Part shown: piece by piece, positions 1 through 12,059 of the stretch
Layout of the letters: each line of letters begins with the position of its first letter
Numbering within the stretch: position 1 is the first letter of the stretch
NCBI GenBank assembly: GCA_013396915.1
Contig: VWZL01000355.1
Coordinates: 620,001-684,000 of the forward strand
DNA length: 64,000 nt
Direction: 5' to 3'
Source: Stercorarius parasiticus
Lineage: Eukaryota; Chordata; Aves; Charadriiformes; Stercorariidae
Notes under the pieces: generated by a model
What the model saw: only the letters and a program-made list of their open reading frames with translations
Database searches by the model: none
Told to the model about the DNA's origin: nothing
Position numbers and translations under genes: made by a program

Positions 1-1175
1 CACAAATCCCATGCCCAAAGCCTTTGGCTGTCCCCAGGGAGTTATACTGTGTCCGTGACGCTTTACCTGCATAACGTACCATCATATTTGAGCCTCATAT
101 CAAAACTGAAAGCCAGGCTGTGACAGAGCAATGCTCTTAAGGTATAGGCAGGACCATATTTGATTGCAGGCCGTCTGGCCACACCAAGTAGATAATTTTT
201 TAATCCCACAGCACCCATCTCTTCTGCAGGACTCTGTGCTGCAGACAGAAAGCACTTACTGCCTGCAGGTAACAGCTTCCTCTGGATTTTTTTACCTTCT
301 GCTCAGGGATTTCCTGGCCTTTCTCTTTTGTTCACCCACCACCATAGGTGAGATTGGAACCCAGATTGAGGTGACACGTGCTTCAGCAGCAGGTTTTTGC
401 TGCTCTTCTCACATTTTTGGCCATTTGCTTAAAGCCTAACAGACGTTGTAAGCATCAACGGGTTTCTTTCACTGCCTGGAGCAAACTGTTGTCCTAGTGT
501 GGCCCTATAGCTTTTTAAAATGAGTTTCAGAACTTGTTCAGACACTTGGGGACCTTCGCTTGGCCTGATGAAGTTCAGGTCAAGACAGTATTAGGGCCTC
601 AAGTTGTAAGTTTCTAGGTCTCAGCCAAGAGCGGTTACTTGGTGAAACACAGAAGCAACGAGACTATTTAATTAACCTGAAATCTCCCACTGGCACAAAA
701 TTAAAGTTCTTTTGCCAGAATCATTAGTAATTTGCAGGCTCTGTTCAGCAGGAGAGTAACAGATATTTGATCAAATGTGCCCTTTCCAGGAAATGACAGC
801 CGTTACGATGGAGGGGGAGGCACTTCAAAATTCATCCGACCAAGTAGAACAATTTGGAATATGTCATGCTCAAAAGTCTGTTAACTCTCACTGTCATTGC
901 ACAGAACATGCTGGAGGATGAAGATACTGGACTGTCTTCACGCTTCCCCCAAACCTGGCATACAGCTTGATTTTAAACGTTTTTTTTTAATACACGTTTA
1001 GGTACACAGGCAGTGGCAGGGAGGAAAGGAAGGAGATCCCTTGCCATCTTCCTTCACGAGGTTATGCCCTAAAGGATGAAAAGGCAATTACATATTGCAT
1101 ATGCAATTTATATTTGGCTTAGGTTGTTTTCAGGAAGTATATTTTTATTTATTAGGACACATACTATTATACAAT
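1..1175. other. Unique AT-rich sequence, no gene seen
   Basis: I see no gene, RNA or known repeat here. Short open frames occur on both strands but carry no domain and no splice or codon signal that would support them. A T-run near 980-990 is flanked by a 7-bp inverted repeat (TAAACGT at 974-980 and ACGTTTA at 994-1000), too short to interpret. Confidence 0.6.
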
Positions 1176-1404
1176 TATAGAATGACAGAATGGTTCGGGT
1201 TGGAAGGGACCTCAAAGATCATCTAGTTCCAATCCCCTGCCCCGGGCAGGGACACCTCCCACCAGACCAGGCTGCTCAAAGCCCCGTCCAGCCTGGCCTT
1301 GAACATCTCCAGAGATGGGGCAGCTACAGCTTCTCTAGGCAACCTGTTCCAGTGCCTCACTGCCCTTACAGTAAAGAATTTCTTCCTAATAGCTAATGTA
1401 TCAG
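1176..1404 (-). mobile_element. CR1 LINE, 5'-truncated 3' end
   Basis: CR1 is the dominant non-LTR retrotransposon of birds; most copies are short 3' ends left by incomplete reverse transcription. Read on the minus strand, this copy has the conserved tail of CR1: a reading block around AAGAAATTCTTTACTG, then GTTGCCTAGAGAAGC, then the diagnostic GGTCCCTTCCAACC block, ending in degenerate ATTCTRTGA units at 1176-1190. The last part of the ORF2 frame is still partly readable (RKKFFTVRAVRHWNRLPRE, encoded at about 1320-1390), which matches the C terminus of CR1 reverse transcriptase. It is a dead fragment of about 230 bp. The family assignment is firm, the subfamily is not determined. Confidence 0.93.
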
Positions 1405-3176
1405 ATAACTGCACACTTTATAGATTTATATGTATAGCCCTTATTTTATCACATTGCTCGGTAAAGGAAAGCATGTTGGTGAAGCCCCATGGACACTTGT
1501 GGGAACTGCTGCTTTTCGCCAGGCTACGTTAAGCTTCTCTATGGGGATGAGAGCAAAATACAGCTCGAGTGTCCCAGGGAATGTCTGCCGAGAGCTCTGC
1601 AGTGAAGGCGGCCGACTGCGGAGCTGTGTGCGGGCAGCACAGGCAGCAGTGAGGGAGCTGAGTGTCAGCAGCTGCAGCAGAGGCAGCCCGGAAAAACATG
1701 ACCCCAAGGAAAAAGGGAAAACAAAGCAGAGTTTATCTGCACAGCACGGGCTGCAAGAGGCAGTCTGGTGAGTGAAAAGTGCCGTCTCCTGCAGTTTGAT
1801 TCTGCCCGTGTTCGGAGGCAGAACATTTTGTATCATCCCCATAAATAAACAGGATTACATCATAGGATTGGTTATCCAAGCAGCTCCACTGTCGCCATGG
1901 ACCACCTCAGTCAATGTCAGCAACAACACTCTGCTAATTTCACTGAAAAAAAAAAAAAAGTTTGGAGGTTACCAAAGAGCAAGCTGCATTTTTCAAGCCT
2001 TTCATTTTTACAGGAAAAAAGTAACATTTCCTTTTGTCTCCCTTAAAAATGAGAATACATTAAATTCTTGAATACATAGAATGAAATCGTATGAAATTTC
2101 CCTGCAGAATTAAATTTATTTTCTAGTGGGTGGAATTCCTAAATTTAGGGAGCAAAAAGACCTCTGAGGACACGAGCCAGGGCAGTCAGAAGACCTCTGT
2201 GATGATCTCTTGCTATCTGCACTGGTCCCACAGTCTGTTGAACAGGGCAGCTACCTTCAATGGAGGAAAAGCAGATAATGGAACGTACATAAAGCCTTCT
2301 TCTTCTGACTATTGAGTGTTGTGTACCATAGCAAGGAAAAATCCAGCACAGCTTAAAAATGAGCACACATTGACAAAAGAAAAGAATACATAAATTAATG
2401 TCTGTGTGTTACTGCAACGGTGAGCAAGGCGAAGACAGGGAAAAGAAAGAAAGATCAAAAAAAGTGGCAAATCTGGAAATCGTTTTGATGAACTTGCCCA
2501 GAATATCTTGAAGTAATATACAAGATAAATGAGCCTGTTCGAAACCTGTAGCTTCTTTAAGCACTTTGTCAAGACAAGGAGAAATGAGGCTGAGCTGCCA
2601 AAAGACAATATTTGTCCTGTACCTTTACACGGACCAGGAGTTTCCAGTTAACTGGAGCTAAAGATAATTGAATTAAAAACCTATATAAATGACAGATCTG
2701 TAATTTGAAGAGGAAAAATGGGCTGAGCTAAAGATAATTCACATAGATTTTTTTCCCCCCCTATAATTTCACTTCGCTCATATGGACAATTTTAAATAGA
2801 AAGCAGACCTTTTTCCTGTTTCTGACAGCTCGCTGCTAGGATGGGTATTTTCACATGTATCTGGCGACAGACTGGAGCACATATCCTGATGTGTCTGCAA
2901 TAGTTCCTGACTTTGGGAGAGTCTCCTGTCAGATCAGATCGGATCATCACAGCAGCATGTTGAGAACTGCTGGATTCATAGGTGGATCAGAACTGGGAAT
3001 ATCTACATGCCTGCCCATCTGTAATACCTAGGTGACACAGATAGCTGTCTGATAATAAGTGGTTTTTTTAGTCTGAAATAAATTTACCCCGGTTTGCTTT
3101 TTTTCTGAATTTCTTTCACATTGATGAATTGAAGTAAGTTACAATCAGCTTCCTCCTCAGCCCGTTTTTCTTAAGG
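1405..3176. other. Unique sequence with a GC-richer patch, no gene supported
   Basis: Positions 1540-1770 are richer in G and C than the surroundings and stay open on both strands for over 100 codons (plus 1430-1771, minus 1441-1842). I recognise no protein family in either, and two overlapping opposite frames in a GC-rich patch are expected by chance. The rest is AT-rich, with an A-run at 1946-1958. Confidence 0.5.
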
Positions 3177-3615
3177 ATCACGGGGTAAATCAGGCTGGAA
3201 GGGATCTCAGGAGGTCTCTGGTCCAACCTCCTGCTCAAAGAAGGGGCAGCTCTGGGATCAGACCAGGTTGCTTAGGGGTTGATCCAGTCAGGACGTGAAA
3301 ACCTTGGAGGATGGAGATGGCAACCTCCTGGGGAAAAAGGTTTCTTCTTACATTCAGCCTGAACCTCTCCTGTTGCAGTTCTTTTCCATTATCTCCCACC
3401 TCCTGAGGACCTCCACTGGTCTTGTTCCAGTTTGATATACAAATCTAGATACAGCATCTAGATGTGATCTAACAAGTGCTGAGCAGAGGGAGCCTCAATC
3501 TCCTGGTCATGCCCCTCTTCATGCCACCCAGGACGTTGATGCCTTCAGCACTGTGGGCTCTCCACCGCTTGCTGCCCCCAGTCCCTAGGGACCTTCCCAC
3601 AGAGCTGAAGTCTGG
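3177..3615 (-). mobile_element. Old, diverged CR1 LINE 3' portion
   Basis: On the minus strand this matches the CR1 layout in order: an RT C-terminal region (the complement of 3440-3560 resembles the CR1 stretch that encodes the EVILPLYS..LVRPHLEYC-type segment, now full of substitutions), the variable 3' region, and the terminal block whose complement here reads CTGGAAGGGATCTCAGGAGG with CCAACCTCCTGCTCAAAG. It is much more diverged than the copy at 1.2 kb and lacks clear ATTCTRTGA tail units. It probably belongs to a different, older CR1 subfamily. Boundaries are approximate to about 30 bp. Confidence 0.75.
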
Positions 3616-4202
3616 ATCAGAGTAAGGTCCTGAAACAGTTTTCCCAAGGCCCTGTTAGTGCTATAATTATCCAATTATCTGTCTTCTCAGCTTTGCTTCT
3701 GTAATATGCACCAGTGCAATGTTTCTGATGCGAGGCAGAAAGCTTACTCTCCAAACCACCATTTGAAACAACTACTGTTGATTCAGTTTTTATATTGACC
3801 CCTTTTTTTTCAGAAAAAAACTTGGATTTTAATTCGGTGAAAGATTCTTCAGAAAGTATCTTTTACCTCTAGCAAAGCTATCAAAAATCTTTTTAGTTTC
3901 AGTCAGAATAAAAGAAGCAAATCTGGCATTACTTAGTTTGATCAGAAATTACATTTTCAGGCATTTTCATAACACGAATTTTTTCTTCCAATTTCTTCCT
4001 TCCTATTGCACACCCTCCATTTTAAGAGGGTCTGGTAGCGATTCCACATCACCAGTTTTAATCTTGCCACTTCTTGCAATGTAGTGTCCAATGTAGTCGA
4101 CAGACTCATGGATGCTCTTCCCAGAAGAAAGTATCTCTCTTCAGCATCTGTTCCCCTCGCCATTTCTTGCTACTCTTTGTACTTTGCAATCGCATTGCGA
4201 CT
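3616..4202. other. Unique sequence, no gene seen
   Basis: AT-rich sequence with no recognisable gene or repeat. The last 150 bases may be diverged CR1 sequence upstream of the element that follows, but I cannot align them by eye. Confidence 0.5.
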
Positions 4203-4336
4203 GCAAACTGTTCAAGGTCATGTTGGACGCTACTTTGGGCAACCTGATCTAGAGAAAGATTGGGCTTTCCCAGGGGGCTTGGACTAGATGATCTTTAAAG
4301 GTCCCTTCCAACCCAAACCATCCTATGATTCTTTTT
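4203..4336 (+). mobile_element. CR1 LINE 3' end fragment
   Basis: A short plus-strand CR1 tail. It shows the TTCAAGGTCATGTTGGACG segment, then CAACCTGATCTAGAG, then GGACTAGATGATCTTTAAAGG and GTCCCTTCCAACCCAAACCA, and ends in a single ATCCTATGATTCT unit. Only the non-coding 3' region is left, so the copy is severely 5'-truncated. Confidence 0.92.
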
Positions 4337-7300
4337 CTATATAGCCACAAGGCACAATGTGAGCCTCCTGAAGGAAAATAAAATAATACAATATCATAAG
4401 GCTATTCTCTATAACTTGCCCTTTACTCAAAATGTTGCTTCTTTCAGTTAGGTAGCATCAGAACTGTGTAAAAAAATTGAGAGGTATAAACCCCCTCTGA
4501 CTTTGTAGCAGGGGGAGATAGAAATGCAGGCACAGCCTTGAGGCACGTACTGTCCTTTATCTATGTCGGAGCCGCATGCTTAGGCCAGTTCCACCCTGTT
4601 ATCCATTTTCTCCATAAAAATTAAGAAGCAAACAAGCAACAAAAAGTCCTTGTCAAGTTGACTGTACAATCTATCTCTGCTTTTCTCAATTATTTTTTTC
4701 TTCTGACCAAGCCTTCTTCTAACACAAATGCAATTGAGCACCCCATTTTTTCTCTAACTTTGCAACAGGTTGCAGTCTTTACTATAAACAGAAGATCCAA
4801 CAAACCCAAAAATACCATTTTGTTATATTTTTTTAATGTGAAAAGATTAATATTATGTCTTATGAGCATGCTATATATGGCAATAGGAGTTATTTATTCT
4901 ACCGACTGAACATGGGGACATGAAATTAGTACAAGAGATAAAAGTGGATGTTTTTATGCATATGTTATGAAATTTATGTATGCACCTTTGCTCACATTGT
5001 TCCAAAGGGAAAATCTTTCACAGTAGGCATCAGTTGCTTAATTAGCACAGAATAATTAAAACTCACTGCAGGGAAAATTCCGTAGCCCCACAGCAATTAC
5101 ATAGGGAGAGTTCTTGGCTATTGCATGTACAATTCAAAAATAACTTTTAGATAAGTTACCAAAAAACATCATCTATTCAAAATTCCCTTGTAACTGAAAG
5201 ACTCCGCAAGCAACTAAGAAAATTAAGCCAGAAAAAAAAATAAAAAGAAAAATAATCTATTAGCCATCAGTAAGGTCCAATCAAGCAGTGTATTAACTAC
5301 TTTCACTTCATTTTTCAGGGTCAGTTCTTTTTATTGATTTATGTAGATTCCTGAACCTTGAGAAATACATTTAGTATAATTAGACAGCAATAGCAACTTC
5401 AGAGTTCATTAATAATCACGAAATAGTTCATTCACTACCAATAAGAAGGTATTTACAGTATACTTTTTTTAGTAATAATAAACATATAGTTATAAAATTT
5501 CAACAGATCTAGGACTTTTTAAAAATTAATTTAATACCCTTGTTTGATCCAGAAGAAGTCAAAATTCTCCATATGAAAATGTTTTTGCCAGCAGAATGGC
5601 ACGTTTCTTTTAACAGAAACAATGTCTGTCAACATCAATGACAAATTTTAGTTAGACCTTTTTTGATAAAATTTAAAAAATGAGGGCCACTCATTTATTT
5701 TGCATTTCCCCTTTTATTTTGGTACCGGTATTCTGATATAAGCTTTCTTTTCATTTTGTTTTAGCCTCAGTATTTCGTTCCCTCTCCTGTGTACTGCATC
5801 CAGCCGATATTTCCTCTAAGTTCTTCCCTTTATATTGTGCTCCAGTTGCTTCAGCATGGCCAATTCGTTCGCACTTGAAAACTATCCCTTTGTTGGGACT
5901 GCAAATCTGGTAGATGCGGTGCCAACCGCCTCATTACTGAAAGAAATACAGTACACAATTACGTTACTTGTGCAGAGATCTGAGCTGATACATCCACGTG
6001 GCTTATGCAGCTGCATGTAGCACGTGCTTCTGCATCCAGATAGGTCCTTCTCAGTAAGGTATTATCCGAGTGATTTTTATGTATGCATCAGGCTTAGATT
6101 CACCTTAAAAGGAGATACAGAGGTACCTGCAATTATTTAAACAACACAGACTAGCAAGTGGGTTTAGCACCAGAATTGCTATCGTGTCCATGCAACTAAT
6201 ATTGCTAAGGCTTGTATCATTTCTTCTCATCTTACTTTATAGAAAAATTAAATAACCTCCCAATATGTTTGTCCTTGATGTTCTGTATGGGTCACAATAA
6301 CATAAAATTTTTTCAGAGATTTTTCAGGTGAAGAAGCTGCCACAGGTGGTTGAAATGAATTTGAGTGAGCCCTTGGGAAAACTATGGGAAGCTGTTAGAT
6401 CTGTACCTGGTGTGCCTACCTAGTCCACAGCTAAGTAGTGGCAGTGGGAGAGAACATTTCATTGTTGTTCCGAGAACGAATAAATGTTTGATGACTATAA
6501 GGAAACATTGATTCCACAGTTGAGTTGTTTTTAGGAGCATGGAAAAGGAAGGAAAACCCAAAGCAGAAGGAAGAGGAGTTAAGAACATCTGTGTGTGCTG
6601 CCATCGTGACAGCCATATAGAACGTGTATGTGTTTATTCTGCCCAACTTTACCAGCAGAAGGTAGGAAAAGATGGAGGGGAGGTTTAGATAAAACAGCTA
6701 ACAGACCATTCAACTCATCTTCTCCCCAAACTTGGCCTCCAAAGAACCCCAACCCCTGAGGTCAGCCTCAAACATGAGCTGCAGTCTTTGTCCACCTTTC
6801 AAGCTGATGTCCCTCTGCGTCTCAAAAAAGGCCATAAAAGCCTCACTCCACCCTCCTGTCCTAAATATTAACTTAATCCAAACTTTAAGTCATCTCCCTT
6901 TGAATCAGTCCCCTAACTGTAAGTCCTTTAGGCTAGCTGCATTTTCCTCAATGGGTCCTAGATGAAAATCAGCAAGAAAAGTTTCCCCAAAATGCATTAA
7001 AAAGCCTTATTTATGTCATTTGTTAATGACCCCAACATTATACTCCCTTCTTACTGGAGTAGATTAATAACTAAACAAGGCACTATGCAGTGAAGATTCT
7101 GCCTGCTGCAAAAACAACATACAGAACTTGCTTTATTAACTGCTGCAAAGCTTTCGGGGAATTGAAAGGGGAAACAAATCCCCTTTTTGGGTCATTTAAG
7201 CCATTTTATAATGGACAAAATTACATCAAGACACCATAAACAGATTTGTACAGGTGTAAGTAAAGCAGATCTTGAATTATTGTGACATTTTAAGATTCAA

Positions 7301-8739
7301 TTAAACGACTGAAAAATTTCTTTAATATGAACCTCTGCGGTTGGGTATATTACACAGTGGGCCGTATTTGTTGCTGCATGCAGAAGATTGCTGTGATACA
7401 TAATCCATACACACTGTGATGGATTATAGGCAGAGCCTCTTTTTCCACGGGTCTGGTTTCATTAGCTGACGTGGACTTACGCCTGTTTATGCCACAGTTA
7501 TTGACACCCAGGCAAGAGTTTAATTCTGAATACGCTCTCTTTTGAGAACGGAAGATCCTTAGGATGACTTTACTGTACCTTTTTTTAAGTACCATAGTAA
7601 TGACTTGGGAGACACAGCAAAGGTAGTGACAGAGAGATTTGCAGACACACTAAAAAGAGAAGTGGGAGCGAGAGCAGAGTTCAGTCAAGGAAAATGCCAA
7701 GGTGATATACAGTGCAGATAAAGAGTTCTGATGGGGTAAGAAAGTTATAGCCATTGGAATAAATCTCCTCCTGTGGAGTAATGTCCCAAAGCAGGAGCTT
7801 ACCTGATGAGTAAGTATGATCTCTGTCCCTGAATATGTCGTCAACTTCATGCTCCACCACACACCTATCTGGGTGTTATTTAGTATCATACTTTAATTTT
7901 TAAGTGGGAAAACCCATGTTCATTTTGTCAGCTTCACTTATTTGGTATATAGCGTTCCCAAGTCCTTTTTTTCCAGGCCACTCTACGAGCACATGGAAAG
8001 CCGTCATTAGTGACTGGCAAAATTTAATATGCTACTCTTTGTATTACTGCAGCCACTAAAGACAAGTGGTCCAAAGAAATCCAGACCTATCAACTCTTAA
8101 AGAACAGTCAGGTCCAGTCTTGCTCTGGTAAGCTACCCATCAGGTTGAAACCGCTAAGCTCATACGAGTGTGGTGATGCATACATAATTTGTCTGTAAAA
8201 CACTCTGGGAAACTTTTCAAAGGTAAATCTCTACAAAGCACACGAATTCCCATTCTCTGTCAATGGAATGTGCCTAACTAGCATTTCTGCCTTGAAAAAT
8301 CGAGTCCTTTTTGGCTCTGAAAGTATGAGGTAGTTACTATAAATGAAGGTGCTATGTTTCCTATCTTTATAAAATAAATCTGTCCAAAAGGCCAGCGTAA
8401 ATCTGTCCTGAAAGGATGAATTGCAGGACCTGGACCTCGGCACTCTGCTGGAAAGAAACTTGTGAGCAACCTGTATCACACCAACACACTCCAGACTGTC
8501 CCCATACTACATGTCCTGGGCTTTGCTTACCACCTGCTGCAGCAATGCCCTGGAGCCCCATTTGCTTGGCCTGAACCAGTCTGCTCAAGCACACAGCTGG
8601 ATTTGCCTAAGACAGAGCAAATACTCACAAAAGTGGTTCCCAACATATTCTCCCTATTTTTTGGCCATTCTGCTTTTCCCATCTGATTCGTATGAAGAAA
8701 CAGGTATCAGTTTCAAGAGATTATAGCATCAGTCATTGA
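4337..8739. other. AT-rich unique sequence, no gene seen
   Basis: About 4.4 kb with no supported gene. It contains A-rich tracts (5228-5255), a very AT-rich stretch at 5380-5560, and scattered short open frames on both strands without domains. No LTR termini, LINE tail or tRNA-like fold was recognised. Confidence 0.55.
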
Positions 8740-9290
8740 TGGCCCTGACCAGATTTAATTCTATCTGGGCTTTAGCTTGCCTAACCAGGTCCCTGGCTGC
8801 TTGGACAGTTTCTCTGTATTCCTCCCAGGCTTCCTGTCCTTGCTTCCACCCTCTGTAGGCCTCCTTTTTGCTTTTGAGCTTGTCCAGGAGCTCCTTGTTC
8901 ATCCATGCAGGCCTCCTGGCTTTTTTGCCTGACTGCTTCTTTGTTGGGATACATCACTCCTGAGCTCGGAGGAGGTAATCCTTGAATACTACCCAGCTTT
9001 CTTGGGCCCTTCTCCCCTCCAAGTGCTTTATCTCGTGGAACCCTACCAAGCAGCTCTCTGAACAGGCCAAAGTCTGCTCTCCTGAAGTCCAGGGGAGTGA
9101 GCTTGCTGCACACTCTCATCGCTGCCCCAGGGATCTTGAACTCTACCATTTCATGATCACTACAGGCAAGGCTGCCCTTGAGCTTGACATTCCACACCAG
9201 CTCCTCCTTCTCGGTAAGGACAAGGTCCAGTATGGTTCCTCTCCTCATTGGCTTCTCTACCATTTGAAGAAGTGACCCATGTCCCTGTCA
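8740..9290 (-). mobile_element. Internal CR1 fragment: end of endonuclease region of ORF2
   Basis: This minus-strand segment encodes a recognisable internal part of CR1 ORF2 and has no CR1 3' tail. That is unusual, because CR1 copies normally keep the 3' end and lose the 5' end. The tail must have been removed by a later deletion or rearrangement, or the segment was moved here by another route. The low-coordinate edge lies near 8740; the high-coordinate edge is uncertain between 9280 and 9425. Confidence 0.85.
8781..9275 (-). pseudogene. CR1 ORF2 relic, C-terminal part of the endonuclease domain and linker
   Basis: The full-length protein nicks target DNA with an APE-type endonuclease and copies CR1 RNA with its reverse transcriptase. 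This remnant keeps about 160 codons. Visible landmarks are RRGTILDLVLTEKEELV followed by GSLACSDHEMVEFKI, in which the SDH triplet is the conserved C-terminal catalytic motif of APE-type endonucleases, then LDFRRADFGLFRELLGRVP. A downstream [24 protein letters not shown] stretch has drifted out of frame relative to the family. The reverse-transcriptase domain is absent from this fragment, so it cannot encode a working enzyme. I chose the frame by these motifs; the methionine at 9263 is internal and not a real start. Confidence 0.88.
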
Positions 9291-11438
9291 GGCTGAACTA
9301 TGCTCACCCACCCCAGAAGAGGGATCCTGAACCCCAACATCAAGTGCTGGATGAGATCTGGCGAACCCAGATGTAGTCCCCCAGATCCCATCCCAAGAGG
9401 ATCCCACAGACCAATACAACTCAGTTGCAGTCAACTAAGGTCCCAGTATCAGGTCTTTAAGCGTATGTAATTTCAGTGATGCCAGCAGCTCAATTAGCTT
9501 CAACAGATATTATCCATATGTTTAAGGGTTTTACTAGATTGCAGTCCAAGCTATTAGTAGCAATATCATTTGCTGACTGAAATAGATTTTAACATTATAA
9601 ATGCTGTCAGATGGAAAGACTCAGCTTGGTTTTGAGCAGGAGAAACATGGGCAAGAAGCACAAGACAAATATTCCACAGTAAGTATTCTATATGGCATTA
9701 CTCAAAAGGAAACAACTCACATATAATACAACAACAAAACCCTCATTGTCTCATACTGAAGCAGCTGATTAATTAAGTTTCTACCAAGTACGTGAGCATA
9801 ACATAAACAATAAGTAGTGATAGGTAAACTCTCATTACCACTCCTCCCAGCCAAATTTCGATTCAAGATCTTATGTGGGAAAATTATTTCTTAATTAATT
9901 GTACGTTTTAAACTGTTAGCAAATTTTTTTTCATTATTTTTTACTTATTTTAAATAAATTGGAGCTTGTCAATGAATAAGCAGGGAAGGGTGGAGTTTGA
10001 TGTTTAATTTTTGAAATAAAAGTCTACTTCATTCTGAAATACAAAACAGTAAACTGTGGTTATTAGTTCTTTAATAGCACTTCATCTAAAAATACGTCCA
10101 ACTTGAAAACCAGCTGGTTAAAGGGATAAATAACTGGAGGGGAAAAAAGAATCAAAACACTTTGGAATGTTTTGAATAGAAAATAAACAACATTGAAACA
10201 TTGTTTACTTCATTTTGCTGGGAACAAAAAAAAAAATCTAGATTTTATCCACTGAATTTCAATATTGTAGGAGAATCACAAATTTTGGCTCCAGGGGTAA
10301 TACTTTGTATCTTATGTGCTTAATAGAAGTAAAAGTTCCAAGTTCCCTATTAGCATAAAAGAAATCCATTTAAAAAACAGCCAGTCCAGAAAGAACAATT
10401 GCAATCAACTAGCAAGACTTTCTGTACAACATAGGTTTTCTGGTTTATATCTAGAGGATATTTTTCAGAATTCTCCTCCAACATAAAACCTAAAATCATA
10501 CCCAGTCCCCATGCAAGCCCTGACAGCAACAGGGAAAATGGCATAATCCTTCATATGTGAATCCTCTGCTATTAAATATACACATGTGTATGCCTGGTTC
10601 GCACTCTGGATTTATTTGGTTTAGAGTGGGAAGAATTAAATGCAGTCATGACTTTGGTGCCTTTCATTTCCTATTTGACGGGAAGTATTAGTAAACACTG
10701 CTATAAAAAACAAGTGAAACATTTCCCACCAGATCTGACCTCTAAAAATTGCACTTGCACCATAGCTGAATGCAGGCATAACAAGAACATCTTTTAAACA
10801 TCCCTGTTATCTAGAAAAGGTTGTTGGAAATGTCCCCATAAAGCATATGTTTGAGACTATTAATTGTATTGTAGGAAATGAAATCTCAGCAACATGTCTC
10901 CATTATGCGGAAAACCCAGATGTTGTATCAATAATACTGGTTTCACCCATTGCTGGTTGGTATAACTACCCAAAATCTGTAAGATGTCTTTCTATTATGC
11001 ATCCACTAGAGCAGGAGAGTTCAACTCAGAGGCAGATGAGTTTGCAGACCAGTGCAATAAGGAAGAAGGCTTCTGTAGAGCAAAGAAGCAGGAATTGCGG
11101 AAGAGAAAAGCACAGCATCTTAAAAAACTTGCAAAAAACGCTGCAACAGGAGGGTGCACAGTCAGTGCACTCACACTTCATTGACATCCCAAGGAATTTA
11201 GGCAGGAGTTTGAAATGAAGATGGCCCATAAATATTTTTTCTGAATCAGGACATATAAGCAGAGCATATATACGATTAATAGCACATGTTCAGTTTAAAC
11301 ACTTCTAAAATGATTAAGTTATGGAGGATGCAAAGTTTTTTGATTGTCTGAACTGGACTTCTCTACTTGTCAATGATGACATGTAGAGCAGACAGATACG
11401 TAAACCAGAAGTTTAAGATTATGGGTGTACAAATGAAA
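9291..11438. other. AT-rich unique sequence, no gene seen
   Basis: No supported gene. The first 130 bases may still be diverged CR1. An open frame at 10847-11218 (123 codons, plus) has no recognisable domain and overlaps another frame, so I treat it as chance. Several A-runs occur, for example 10226-10237. Confidence 0.5.
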
Positions 11439-12059
11439 GTAACTGTTGGGTTGTAAAGTGATTTGTATAAATCACCTTATAACTTTGTATAAAAAGAGAA
11501 ACTAACTATTGACTTTGAAGGTGACTGGTCAAAAGAAACAGCAGAAAGGCATGGTCTGCAAGACTGACGATGATTGGATAAAATCATGACAAGATGAATG
11601 AGGAAACATCTGATTAGGTGATCCATGGGATCATATCGGAGATGTACAACATAAGCATGAGCTTTGCCAGATCAGTTTTGGGAATGTTCTTCTGAAGATG
11701 CCAAGGAGACCAATCAGTGAACCCAACTGCCAATCAAGAGAGAAAACAAGGACACTAATTTCACTATGTGACCAAACCTACACCTGCAGACCCTGGTCCA
11801 GATCAGCAGGATAGTACCCCATTCCAGTGACGCTTGCCCACCGTGATCAGGGTGGCTATCTTCCATGGGTATCTCAAGGAGTGCATGAGAACATGACTTC
11901 CCTGGTGTTGCCACACTGAATTGCTGATGGATAGAAAGGTGGTCTTTCCTGAGTGAATAATACAGCACAGTTTGTGCTTGTATGGCTGCATATTATCCTA
12001 GTAGATGCAAAGTTAGATATTGTTTTGGGAATAATCATTTAGCAGCTCCTAGCAGTAAC
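11439..12059. mobile_element. Solo LTR of an endogenous retrovirus with GTAAC target duplication
   Basis: The element spans 11444-12054 (611 bp). It starts with TGTTGGG and ends with CCTAGCA, so it has the TG...CA ends of a retroviral LTR, and it is flanked on both sides by GTAAC (11439-11443 and 12055-12059), a 5-bp target-site duplication. No gag, pol or env sequence lies beside it, so it is a solo LTR left by recombination between two LTRs. Two CCAAT motifs near 11710 and 11730 on the plus strand hint at plus orientation, but a TATAAAAAG at 11488 lies too close to the start to be its TATA box, so orientation is left open. I do not recognise the family. A 5-bp duplication fits ERVL-like or some ERV1-like groups. 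Confidence 0.68.

Noticed and set aside
1430..1842. Overlapping frames of 113 and 133 codons on opposite strands
   Set aside because: A GC-rich patch keeps both strands open by chance. The minus frame has no domain, and its 3' end runs into AT-rich DNA.
10847..11218. 123-codon frame, plus
   Set aside because: No recognisable family, overlapped by another frame, no splice context.
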